Shown here: positions 15,452 to 23,846 of the stretch, one piece after another
Layout of the letters: each line of letters starts with the position of its first letter
Position numbering within the stretch: the first letter of the stretch is position 1
Assembly (NCBI RefSeq): GCF_016294135.1
Contig: NZ_JAEDCO010000020.1
Span: 1 to 30,263 of the forward strand
Source: Methanobrevibacter ruminantium
Lineage (GTDB): Archaea > Methanobacteriota > Methanobacteria > Methanobacteriales > Methanobacteriaceae
Direction: 5' to 3'
Length of the DNA: 30,263 nucleotides
Program-made: the position numbers and the translations under genes
The notes under the pieces: generated by a model
The model's database searches: none
Told to the model about the DNA's origin: nothing
What the model saw: the letters and a program-made list of their open reading frames with translations, nothing else

Positions 15452-15982
15452 GTGATAAAGCTCAGTTATGATATGAAAGTCTATAGGCAACATTTGAGGG
15501 AAGTTTTGGAAAAGACAGACAATGTTGTTGAATTGGGGGCTCATGTAGGAAAATCAAGTGAAATAATCTTGTATAAATTGACCACTGGACGTTTAATCAG
15601 CATAGACAACAGTCCGGAAGCTCTTGAACCTATGGATAGGCTTTCAAGATACAATGATAATTTTACATTCATAAGCGGTGATGTAAGGCTTCACGAAACT
15701 TTGGAGCAGGTAGCTAAATCAATTGACAGATGTGATGTATTGTCTATAGACTTAGGTGGAGGATACCATCCAGACACAGTTTTCAAGGTCTTTTACATTT
15801 GGTCATCAACCCTTAAGCCAAGGGATGTTTTGATAAGAAATCAAGGTTTGATAGACTTTGTAAATTCTGCAGATTATGATGAAGAATTCGAGTCAAGTGA
15901 AGGATGGCTTGAATCTTGTGGAAATCAAGGAATCCCGCCTCAAATTAAGGAATTCAGTCTATGGAGCGATAAGATCGGGTGA
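15452..15982 (+). CDS. SAM-dependent methyltransferase-like protein
   Basis: The 176-residue protein has a Rossmann methyltransferase core: VVELGAHVGKSSEIIL is motif I (a GxHxG variant), RLISIDNSPEAL gives the acidic motif II, FISGDVRLHETL is motif III, and CDVLSIDLGGGYHPD is motif IV. The length covers only the core domain, so the substrate is not predictable. I start at GTG 15452 because GGGGTGAT at 15440-15447 lies four bases before it; a GTG at 15443 would fall inside that ribosome site. It follows the pantoate kinase stop by 17 bases, which implies cotranscription. Confidence 0.75.
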   Translation: MIKLSYDMKVYRQHLREVLEKTDNVVELGAHVGKSSEIILYKLTTGRLISIDNSPEALEPMDRLSRYNDNFTFISGDVRLHETLEQVAKSIDRCDVLSIDLGGGYHPDTVFKVFYIWSSTLKPRDVLIRNQGLIDFVNSADYDEEFESSEGWLESCGNQGIPPQIKEFSLWSDKIG

Positions 15983-15989
15983 TTTCATT

Positions 15990-16015
15990 AATAATTTTTT
16001 CTTTTTTTTTATTTT
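15990..16015 (+). terminator. Poly-T terminator after the pantoate kinase operon
   Basis: Two T runs of six and about ten occur within 35 bases of the stop codon, typical of archaeal transcript ends. Confidence 0.45.
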
Positions 16016-16146
16016 ACATTTTTCTATTATTTTTCAACTATTTTTTCTTAAAATTATAATTCTTATAAATACATTTATAAATATAAAACTCTAAATATTA
16101 TAATGATATAAAAAATTTTAATTATTTTTTTAAAGGAAGGAATATT

Positions 16147-16863
16147 ATGAGGCGGAAACAAAAACTAATTATAGCAATTCTTTCTGTTATTCTTATTTGG
16201 TTATTAATAGTTATAGGGACCTTTTTCATAGGGGGTCCTGATTTAGCTGCAGAAAACAAGACTATTTTAGTTTTAGCAGCTGACAAGTATGAGCAGTCAA
16301 ACGGTGGATGTGATATGGCATTCATTGTTCGTTTAGAAAATGGACACTTAAAGAGCTATGATCCATTTTACCCTGGTGGAATGGTGCACCCAACACAACC
16401 TGCTCCCGGAAATCTGAAAGGAAATATGCGGTTCCACGATTGTCTTTGGAATGGTGTTGAAGAGGGTATGCAATATGCAAAAGAGATTGTAGAGTACCGT
16501 AACGGAACTAAAATCGATGCGGTTGTTCTTATCTATGATGAAGGATTAGATAATATCATAGATTCAGTAAGGCCTCTTGAAGTTGACGGTGAAGTAACTA
16601 CCCTTAGTGCAACTGACATTATCCGTGAAAACGACAATTACAACGGATATAAAGGCAATGGTGGTGTAACTGGAACCATGAATAGGGCTGATGCAGTAAT
16701 GGTATTGGTTAAAGCTCTTTCTAATGCTGCAAAAGACCCAGATAAAAAACAAACCATGGTAAAAGCAGCTATGGACGAGTATAACAAAGGTAATATTGTT
16801 ATGACTCCAAAAGGTTCCTTTGCACGTTTACTCGCAACAAAAGGATTTGAAAGTATTGTATAA
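16147..16863 (+). CDS. Membrane-anchored DUF4012-like (LCP-like) extracellular protein
   Basis: The 238-residue protein has a short basic N-terminus and one membrane helix (about 8-29), then an outside domain. Sequences such as ILVLAADKYEQSNGGCDMAFIVRLENG, KIDAVVLIYDEGLDNIIDSVRPLEVDG (about 118-144) and GTMNRADAVMVLVKALSNAA resemble DUF4012 and the LytR-CpsA-Psr fold, where an Arg/Asp set handles polyprenyl-pyrophosphate-linked glycans. An envelope role is therefore plausible in a pseudomurein-walled methanogen, but no catalytic proof is visible. The ATG follows AAGGAAGG. It is convergent with the flavoprotein gene. Confidence 0.65.
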   Translation: MRRKQKLIIAILSVILIWLLIVIGTFFIGGPDLAAENKTILVLAADKYEQSNGGCDMAFIVRLENGHLKSYDPFYPGGMVHPTQPAPGNLKGNMRFHDCLWNGVEEGMQYAKEIVEYRNGTKIDAVVLIYDEGLDNIIDSVRPLEVDGEVTTLSATDIIRENDNYNGYKGNGGVTGTMNRADAVMVLVKALSNAAKDPDKKQTMVKAAMDEYNKGNIVMTPKGSFARLLATKGFESIV

Positions 16864-17038
16864 ATTTTAATAATTTATACAATTATTTTTTTTAAATTTT
16901 TTTCATTTTTAACAATTGTTATATCATCTTTTTTTTAATTTCAATATTTAAAATAAAAATAAATAAAAATAGAAAAACTCTTTTTGAAAAATAAAATAGA
17001 AATGGTACAGGAATAAAATAATAAATAAAAAAATAGAT

Positions 17039-18361
17039 TTATTTTAAACTGTTTGCAGCTTCTTGACCTGCCAAGTAACCGGTAGCAAATGCAATCTGCA
17101 AGTTATATCCGCCAGTTGGTCCAGCCATCTCAAGAACTTCTCCTGCAAAGTACAATCCATTCACAAATCTGGATTGAAGTGTTTTGGAATCGATCTCTTT
17201 AGACTTGACTCCTCCAATGGTAACCTTTGCAAGATCCATTTCCAAGGATTCAATTTCAATATGATGTCTCTTAAGGTTTTCGGCTATCTTGTTCTTGTCC
17301 TTTTTGGTAATGTTAGCCATTGTCTTGCTTGGGTTGATATTGATTTTCATCAAGAAGTAATCAATGAAATTGGATGGAAGGAACCTTTTCAGATAGTTCT
17401 TAATGGACATCTTACCATTGTCCGGTGTGTCTTTAGTGATTTGTTCTTTTATCTCTTCCTCAGTCAAGTCTGGAGTGAAGTCAATACTGATTTTATTTGT
17501 AAACAATTCAAGCTCTTCAAACTCATCATCACTTTTTTGGTTTAAGGCATCATCTAGGATTGTAAACTTGGACTTTTCAATCAACAGATTGCTTAAGTCA
17601 ATCACTGCAGGGCCTGTCAATCCAAAATGACTGATCAATGCATCCCCTCTAACGGAAACCTTTTTCTTCTTGTCTTTGAATGAAAGCTCAACATCACTTA
17701 ATGTAAGTCCGCTTAGGCTTCTAAGCAGGAAGTCATCCACATTGAATGAAACAAGTCCCGGCTTGATGTCGCTGAGGGTATGATTCATTTTTGAAGCTAT
17801 TCTATATCCGTCTCCAGTGGACCCTGTAGATGGGTATGTGATACCTCCTGTAGATACTACAATCTTTGATGCATTAAATGATATCTTATCATTTTCTATT
17901 AAGAATACTGGTTCCATTCTTTCATTTAATTCATGCTCTATATCATTTGCATTAATTGGACAGTCTGTATGTACATCCACTCCCAATTCTTCAAGATATT
18001 CTTCCAAAATATCTAAAATGTCCTGAGCATCTTCACTGTCTGGGAAGATTCTCTTCTTGTCTTCAGTGTGGAATTCAAGGTCTTTCTCTTCAAATATTTC
18101 AAGCAGTTTTTCTTGAGGCAATGTGTATAATGCATGCTTAAGGAAATTCTTGTTTTTATTGTAATACTTCAATTGATCATGGATTGGTGTGCCGTTTGCA
18201 ATGTTGCAGCGTCCTCCACCTGTCATGAGAAGCTTTTTTCCTAAGCTATCATTCTTTTCCATTATGCATACAGTTTTTGGGCCTAAAACTTGTGCTGCCC
18301 TTATTGCAGCCATCATTCCTGCTGGCCCTCCTCCTATAATCGCTACCTTATATTCCTGCAT
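17039..18361 (-). CDS. FAD-dependent oxidoreductase, HI0933/BaiN-like family
   Basis: The 440-residue flavoprotein begins with VAIIGGGPAGMMAAIRAAQV, the FAD dinucleotide-binding loop (7-26). KKLLMTGGGRCNIAN (45-59) is the HI0933-family signature. IVVSTGGITYPSTGSTGDGYRIA (168-190) and the C-terminal LYFAGEVLEMAGPTGGYNLQIAFATGYLAGQ complete the FAD site. The YhiN/BaiN group includes enzymes that reduce bile-acid intermediates, but most members are uncharacterised, so the substrate is unknown. It stands alone, 143 bases upstream of the aspS stop on the same strand. Confidence 0.9.
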   Translation of the reverse strand: MQEYKVAIIGGGPAGMMAAIRAAQVLGPKTVCIMEKNDSLGKKLLMTGGGRCNIANGTPIHDQLKYYNKNKNFLKHALYTLPQEKLLEIFEEKDLEFHTEDKKRIFPDSEDAQDILDILEEYLEELGVDVHTDCPINANDIEHELNERMEPVFLIENDKISFNASKIVVSTGGITYPSTGSTGDGYRIASKMNHTLSDIKPGLVSFNVDDFLLRSLSGLTLSDVELSFKDKKKKVSVRGDALISHFGLTGPAVIDLSNLLIEKSKFTILDDALNQKSDDEFEELELFTNKISIDFTPDLTEEEIKEQITKDTPDNGKMSIKNYLKRFLPSNFIDYFLMKININPSKTMANITKKDKNKIAENLKRHHIEIESLEMDLAKVTIGGVKSKEIDSKTLQSRFVNGLYFAGEVLEMAGPTGGYNLQIAFATGYLAGQEAANSLK

Positions 18362-18504
18362 ATTATTACCTTGAATTCAATTTTTTAAAATAGTTTCTTT
18401 ATGATTTAGTAAAATAAGTTTAAAAATAGTGGTTTTTTATAATAAAAGTAAAATAAATAAGGAAATTTCCTTATTCATTGATTTTTTAATATGATTTGAT
18501 TAAC

Positions 18505-19827
18505 TTATGGGGTTAATCTGTGTCTGTCTCTTGGGAAGAGTACAGTTTCCCTAATGTTTTCAACACCGGTCAATACCATAGCTAATCTGTCAGCACCTAC
18601 ACCCCAACCAGCGTGAGGAGCCATACCGTATTCGAATGCTTTCAAGTAGCTTCCGAATCCATCTGGGTTTAAGTCTCTTTCAACCATTTGTTTCACTAAA
18701 AGGTCGTATTGGTGAACCCTAGTGGAACCTGAGGAAATTTCAAGGTTTTTGTACATCAAGTCGAAAGCATGGCTGATTTCTGGAGTGTCTTCGTAAGGCA
18801 TAGCATAGAATGGCTTGATAGCTGATGGCCAATCGGTTAAGAAGTAGAAACCTTCTTGAGTGTCACCTAAAGCTTTTTCAGCTTCTCTGGATAAGTCTTC
18901 TCCCCATTCCATATCGATTCCTTTGGAATTGATTATGTCTACAGCATCATCGTATTTCACTTCTGGGAATGGTCCTTCAGGGATAGCGCTTAAGTCGTAT
19001 TCCAAGATTTCCAATTCTTTAGCGCAGTTTTCCTTAGTGGATTTAAGTACTGCAGTGATCATGCCATCCAATACTTTCATTACATCAACGTCATCTGCAA
19101 ATGAGATTTCACAGTCAATGGAAACCGCTTCGTTCAAGTGTCTTAAGGTATCATGCTCTTCTGCTCTGAAGATTTGGCCGATTTCAAATACCTTGTCAAA
19201 TCCAGCACCCATCATCATCTGTTTGTATAATTGTGGAGATTGGCCGAGGAATGCTTCTTTTTCAAAGTAAGTGATTGGGAAAAGTTCAGTTCCTCCTTCA
19301 GTAGCGGATGCTACAAGCTTAGGAGTGTTGATTTCAATCATGCCTTGTTCATAGAAGTAGTCACGAACGGTTTTGAACATGTTAGCTTTTATCTTGAAGA
19401 TAGAGCTTACATTTGCTTTTCTTAAATCCAAGAATCTAGAGTTTAATCTTGTATCGATTTCAGCCTTTACCTTTTCGGTAGGGTCCATTGGCAATGGCTG
19501 TTTAGCAGGGTTAAGGATAATTACTTCCGCTGGAATGATTTCAACACCATTTGGTGCTTTTCCTGCATCTTGCACAGTACCTTTAATAGCCACTACAGAT
19601 TCTTTTCTGAGTGCTCTTAAATCATCTAAGATGTTTGCGTCTACCTTTTTACTTGGTGCAGTGATTTGCACTAATCCATCTCTGTCTCTAATGATTACGA
19701 AGATGATTCCACCTAAATCTCTTATTTCATGTACCCAACCCATGATAAGGACTTCTTCCCCACTGATATCTGGGTTTACGTCTTTTGAATAATGAGTTCT
19801 TCTTAAGTCGCCTAATAAATAATCCAC
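18505..19827 (-). CDS. aspS: Aspartate--tRNA(Asp/Asn) ligase, probably non-discriminating
   Basis: This class IIb synthetase attaches aspartate to tRNA(Asp). The 440 residues comprise an N-terminal OB-fold anticodon domain (about 25-110) and the catalytic domain with motif 2 (FEIGQIFRAEEHDTLRHLNEA, about 216-236) and motif 3 (GWGVGADRLAMVLTG near 411-425). H33 in GWVHEIRDLGG and P92 in GKAPNGVEI replace the Trp and Lys that, as I recall, mark the tRNA(Asp)-specific archaeal enzyme of Thermococcus. This suggests it also charges tRNA(Asn) for amidation by GatCAB. The start is GTG at 19827, after GAGGCGATTAAC. Confidence 0.95.
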   Translation of the reverse strand: MDYLLGDLRRTHYSKDVNPDISGEEVLIMGWVHEIRDLGGIIFVIIRDRDGLVQITAPSKKVDANILDDLRALRKESVVAIKGTVQDAGKAPNGVEIIPAEVIILNPAKQPLPMDPTEKVKAEIDTRLNSRFLDLRKANVSSIFKIKANMFKTVRDYFYEQGMIEINTPKLVASATEGGTELFPITYFEKEAFLGQSPQLYKQMMMGAGFDKVFEIGQIFRAEEHDTLRHLNEAVSIDCEISFADDVDVMKVLDGMITAVLKSTKENCAKELEILEYDLSAIPEGPFPEVKYDDAVDIINSKGIDMEWGEDLSREAEKALGDTQEGFYFLTDWPSAIKPFYAMPYEDTPEISHAFDLMYKNLEISSGSTRVHQYDLLVKQMVERDLNPDGFGSYLKAFEYGMAPHAGWGVGADRLAMVLTGVENIRETVLFPRDRHRLTP

Positions 19828-19985
19828 GTTAATCGCCTCGATTATATTTAAAAATTAATTTATTATTTTCAATTAATAATAACATCAGTAATTATTTAAT
19901 TGTTTTAATTAATCAAATTAATAATTGGAATAATTATAATAATTATATTATTTCTTTAATTTATTTAAACTTAGTTTTTTTAGCA

Positions 19986-21263
19986 TTAGTTTTTATCCAG
20001 TCTCACTTTCACGGAATTTGCATGTGCATGGAATCCTTCATATTCAGCTATTGGAATGACTGTTTTAGAAAGTTCCTCGATTCCTTCCCTTGTAATGTTT
20101 TGAACAGTAGGTTTCTTAAGGAATGCTTCAGTTGAAAGACCGGAATACATTTTAGCTCCACCACCTGTTGGCAATACATGGTTTGTTCCGGAACCGTAGT
20201 CTCCAGCAGCAACTGGAGAATATTTGCCTAGGAAAATTGAACCTGCATTCTTGATTCTATCAAGCACAGATGCATCATCTTCAGTGCAAATGATCAAGTG
20301 TTCAGGAGCATATGTATTTGTAAAGTCAATGGCATCGTCCATATTTTCACAAAGGATAATATGCCCGTGCTTTTCTAAAGACTCTTCAATGATTTCGCGT
20401 CTTTCTGCCTCTTTTGAGAATTCTTCAATCAAATCTTTTGATTTTTCAGCTATTTTCACATCATCAGTCACCAAGAAGCATGATGCTTCAGGGTCATGCT
20501 CTGCTTGAGATAGGAAGTCATGAGCAAGATATTCTGGAATTGCAGTGCTGTCACATAAGATCAACACTTCTGATGGGCCTGCAGGGAATTCAATGTCAAC
20601 GTCACCGTAAACAAGTTTTTTTGCTCCGGTAACGAATACGTTTCCAGGACCTACAATCTTTTCGACCTTTTCAATTGATTCAGTTCCATAAGCCATTGCA
20701 GCAATAGCTTGAGCTCCACCGCACTTGTAGATTTCATCAGCTCCTGCCAAGTCTGCAGCAACAAGGATTGCATCCATTATCTTGCCGTCAGCTCCTGGAG
20801 GAGTGCAACAGATGATTCTTTCCACTCCAGCTATTCTTGCAGGAATCACTTCCATTAAAATAGATGAAGGGTAAGCGGCTCTCCCTCCTGGAATGTAACA
20901 GCCAACACTGTTTATTGGCCTGATGATTTGTCCAGCAGTGATTCCAGTGTTCACTTCCATAAACCATTCTTCTGGTATTTGAGCCTTATGGAATTTTTCA
21001 ATATTTCCAGATGCTCTTTTAAGTGCTTCAATAAGATTCTTATCCAAATTATCGTAAGCTTCTTTGATTTCATCTTCTGAAACTTGCAAATCATTCAATT
21101 CTGCCTTATCAAACTTTGCAGTGTATCTTTTTACAGCTTCATCCTTGTTTTCCTTAACATCCTTTAAGATGTCTGAAACTATATTCAGGACTTCACTGAT
21201 ATCTGCTTGTGACCTTTTAATCAAATCATTTGCAGTTTCCTTATCATATCTTAGAATTTCCAT
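19986..21263 (-). CDS. hisD: Histidinol dehydrogenase
   Basis: HisD oxidises histidinol to histidine in two NAD-linked steps, the end of histidine synthesis. The protein (425 residues) is full length. IRPINSVGCYIPGGRAAYPSS (114-134) and KIVGPGNVFVTGAKK (202-216) are family signatures. Zinc ligands Q253 and H256 (SQAEHDPEA), D355 (AAGDYGSG) and H414 (FHAHANS), and the catalytic pair E321/H322 (YAPEHLI) are all in place. The nearest other his-type gene is the PHP protein at 13538, not adjacent. It is transcribed away from a 694-base gene-free region. Confidence 0.96.
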   Translation of the reverse strand: MEILRYDKETANDLIKRSQADISEVLNIVSDILKDVKENKDEAVKRYTAKFDKAELNDLQVSEDEIKEAYDNLDKNLIEALKRASGNIEKFHKAQIPEEWFMEVNTGITAGQIIRPINSVGCYIPGGRAAYPSSILMEVIPARIAGVERIICCTPPGADGKIMDAILVAADLAGADEIYKCGGAQAIAAMAYGTESIEKVEKIVGPGNVFVTGAKKLVYGDVDIEFPAGPSEVLILCDSTAIPEYLAHDFLSQAEHDPEASCFLVTDDVKIAEKSKDLIEEFSKEAERREIIEESLEKHGHIILCENMDDAIDFTNTYAPEHLIICTEDDASVLDRIKNAGSIFLGKYSPVAAGDYGSGTNHVLPTGGGAKMYSGLSTEAFLKKPTVQNITREGIEELSKTVIPIAEYEGFHAHANSVKVRLDKN

Positions 21264-21957
21264 TCTACCACTCTTGCTAAATAAAAATAAACTAAAAATA
21301 AAATTATTATAATTTCATTTGTTTTGTTGTTTTTATGCATCTTCTCTTATGATTATGTCAATGCATAATTTATAACATAATTAAATATCTTTTTTATATT
21401 TTATATACATTATTAATAATATTATAAAATTCTTACATTTCTTGAGCTGTTTTTGCCAAATTTTCCATTTCTTCAAATTTCTTAATATTTTTCAATGATC
21501 TTAACTGTTTAAAAAATCTATTTTATTAATTTAGTTAAGTAGTAGTTTGTCTATTTTTCATAATTTTTTATAGGAAATAATCTAAATTTTTTTGAAAAAC
21601 TATGGTTTGAAATCCAATTCAACAAAAAGATTTATATATAGTTGATACAAAGAATTAAATATAAAAATTTATATAGTTAAACATAAATTTTAAATACAAT
21701 CATGTTTAAAATAACATTAACAAAATAAATTTGAGTATGTAATTTAGGTAGTTCATTATTGAGGTTTTTATGGGGATTTTGTTGTCAGTTGTTTAAATCC
21801 CAAAAGATGATATGGGTCTCTTGGTATTTGTGGTGAATTAATATTTTATAGCTTATTTTTACGTTTGTTATGTGTTTAATGATCTAAGTTAAATAATTTA
21901 TTTGACTTAAAGCCAGAATTTTATTTTTACAATTTTAAAATATAGGAAAGGTATTAT
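21264..21957 (+). promoter_or_regulatory. Long intergenic region with structured leader of the UPF0058 gene
   Basis: TATA-like elements occur at 21631-21640 and 21668-21676, far before the ATG at 21958, implying a leader of 250-290 bases. Within it are three hairpins: GGGATTT/AAATCCC at 21773-21801, CCAA-A-AGA/TCT-C-TTGG at 21800-21824, and an 11-pair stem TAAGTTAAATA/TATTTGACTTA at 21885-21909. Nothing else is recognisable on the left half apart from the hisD upstream AT-rich DNA. It may be a regulatory leader or a separate small RNA. Confidence 0.45.
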
Positions 21958-22263
21958 ATGTATAAGGATGAAATGATTCAATTACATCAATTTTTAGTAT
22001 ATGTTTTAAAATATTTAGACACTGATAACTCTGCTCACGAGTTCTTTGACGATTACCTTGCGTTAAACATAAGTCCTCATCATATTCACAGAACAAAAGC
22101 AGAGCACAAACATGCAATATTCGTTCTTTCTAACATTATTTCTGAAGTGATTTTAAACAAGGAAGAGGGTTCTGTTCCTCCAAATGTTTCAAACGCTTTA
22201 AGGGATCTTGTAAGAAAATCCAAAAAAGAATTAAAGGCAGCTGAAGCTGCTCAATCCAAATAA
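21958..22263 (+). CDS. UPF0058 family protein
   Basis: The 101-residue protein matches UPF0058, a small archaeal family of unknown function. Features are the MYKDEMIQLHQFLVYVLKYL helix, the central DDYLALNISPHHIHRTKAEHKHAIFVLS segment (36-62) with a run of histidines (H56, H57, H59, H65, H67 region) that could bind metal, and a charged C-terminal helix ending EAAQSK. A GGAAAGGT site precedes the ATG. It has its own long leader and is followed by poly-T, so it is monocistronic. Confidence 0.88.
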   Translation: MYKDEMIQLHQFLVYVLKYLDTDNSAHEFFDDYLALNISPHHIHRTKAEHKHAIFVLSNIISEVILNKEEGSVPPNVSNALRDLVRKSKKELKAAEAAQSK

Positions 22264-22675
22264 TTCTTTTCTTTTTTTATTTATTTAATTATTTATTTTT
22301 ATGGCGCTTTTATTTTCTTTTTTTATTAGTTTTCGACTTGTATTTTTTATTATTTTTTTACAGTTTTTTTTCTTTTTTATTAGTTTTCGACTTGTATTTC
22401 TTCATTGTTTTTGCAGTTTTTCCATGTTTTAAATTATCTATCTTTTCTAAAATCATTTCTTTAAATTATTTTTCCATGAGTCAAAAAGATTTAAATATTT
22501 TATTACTAATATATATTTATAGTATAAAATGTTAATACAGAAATATTAAATAAGAAGATACCAATAAGGATATTTTTAGTATTTTAATATTCAATTGAAA
22601 AGCAAGAATTAAAACTGAGAATTAAATCATTCATTAGAATAAGTATAATTAAATAAACTTTTAAAGGGTGATATC
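22264..22675 (+). other. Terminator, tandem duplication and promoter region
   Basis: T-rich termination signals follow the UPF0058 stop. A tandem duplication with 54-base period spans about 22321-22425. A TATA-like ATATTTATAGTATAA near 22509-22523 probably starts the next transcript, leaving a leader of about 130 bases. No supported ORF lies here. Confidence 0.5.
22321..22425. repeat. 54-base tandem duplication
   Basis: TTATTAGTTTTCGACTTGTA occurs at 22323 and again at 22377, and the following T-rich stretch ending ACAG/GCAG-TTTTT is also repeated. The copies have diverged only in the T-rich half. Confidence 0.85.
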
Positions 22676-23716
22676 TTGAAAGTTATTATTGATGCTGCAA
22701 ATGTTGCACATTTTCATAAAGAGGAAGGTGCAAAGGCTAAATTGAAAAACATTACCTTGGCTGTAAAGGCATTGGAAGAAGAAGGTCATGACTTTTTAAT
22801 CATAGCGGATGCTTCCTTACGTCATAATATAGATGATAAAGAGACTTTTGTCAGATTGGTTAATGATGGAATCATTGATGAGGTTCCTGTTGGAACCATT
22901 GCAGACCATTACATTCTTGATTTGGCTTATGAAGAGGATGCAAAGGTATTGTCTAATGACAAGTTCAGGGATTTCATGTCTGAATTCCCAGACATCAACA
23001 GCATAAGAATTCCATTTTCAATTCAGGACAATGAATTGGTCATGGGAAAGGCTAAAAAGCCTAAAAAGGTCAAGAATCTCTTGCAGAACATCTGTGATGA
23101 AACATTGAATGAACTTGAAAGAAAACGTTGGGTAGTCTACAAAGGTAAGGAAACAACCAAATTCACTCCATTGAATGTTGCAAAGCAAGCTATTCTCTTG
23201 CTTGATGAGTCTGAACAGGATAATGTTTCCTCAAAAATAGAAGGAATCTTCTCTAAATTGCCAATGTTTGACAAGGTTATGGAAATGGTGGATGATGTTG
23301 AAACATCTGTTCCATATGTGATTTTTGTTCTTGTCCATCCAAAAGACTATAAGGCTGCTGTCAAGGATGCAGGTAACATTTCAGTAACTGTAGCTGACAG
23401 ATTGAGATTGGTTCACAAGCCACTTATCGCAGTTAGAAATGACTTGTTCATCAAGCCCGGCTACTTTGGATTGAACATTGTCTTGACTGATGAGGTGGAA
23501 GACAATCCTCCATACAACATTGAAATTCAAACCAACACCTATGATGAAGTGTTCATTAAGAAGAATTCAAGAAACATTGCAAGTACCATTGCAGGAAGAT
23601 TAGGGTCCTGGAAGTTCCCATTCGTTTCAGTCAAGCCTAATATGATTCTTGAAAAACCAGGGGAGTTTGAGATCTATTTGGAAAAGAATTCCAAGAAAAA
23701 GAAAGATAAGGATTAA
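22676..23716 (+). CDS. NYN/PIN-like RNase domain protein (Zc3h12a-type)
   Basis: The first 110 residues resemble the NYN/Zc3h12a-like PIN-fold nuclease: VIIDAANVAHFHKEEGAKAK with D6, FLIIADASLRH with D45, PVGTIADHYILDLAYEEDAKVLSND with D77, D82 and D95. These acidic residues would bind the catalytic Mg2+ for RNA cleavage. Residues 130-346 are a long region I do not recognise, with mixed alpha/beta character and a Lys-rich tail. No membrane segment. TTG start at 22676 after GGGTGAT. The next gene, 130 bases on, encodes a tandem cyclase-like membrane protein; a functional link is possible but unproven. Confidence 0.75.
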   Translation: MKVIIDAANVAHFHKEEGAKAKLKNITLAVKALEEEGHDFLIIADASLRHNIDDKETFVRLVNDGIIDEVPVGTIADHYILDLAYEEDAKVLSNDKFRDFMSEFPDINSIRIPFSIQDNELVMGKAKKPKKVKNLLQNICDETLNELERKRWVVYKGKETTKFTPLNVAKQAILLLDESEQDNVSSKIEGIFSKLPMFDKVMEMVDDVETSVPYVIFVLVHPKDYKAAVKDAGNISVTVADRLRLVHKPLIAVRNDLFIKPGYFGLNIVLTDEVEDNPPYNIEIQTNTYDEVFIKKNSRNIASTIAGRLGSWKFPFVSVKPNMILEKPGEFEIYLEKNSKKKKDKD

Positions 23717-23846
23717 TCACTTAATCTTTCATTTATATTTTTTAGGAAAATCCTATACGAATTCAATTCAAATTTACGATTTATTGATATTTGACGATTT
23801 ATGATTAACAATTTATTGAAATTTAAAAATTAATAGGAGGTAAAAT

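Noticed and set aside
21807..21836. Nine-codon ORF with three Trp codons (MIWVSWYLW), like a trp attenuator leader
   Set aside because: No ribosome site precedes it and the gene downstream (UPF0058) has no link to tryptophan. Chance is the simpler explanation.
22338..22535. 65-codon Phe/Leu-rich frame
   Set aside because: It is read through T-rich terminator and tandem-repeat DNA, without a ribosome site; the hydrophobic composition follows from poly-T.
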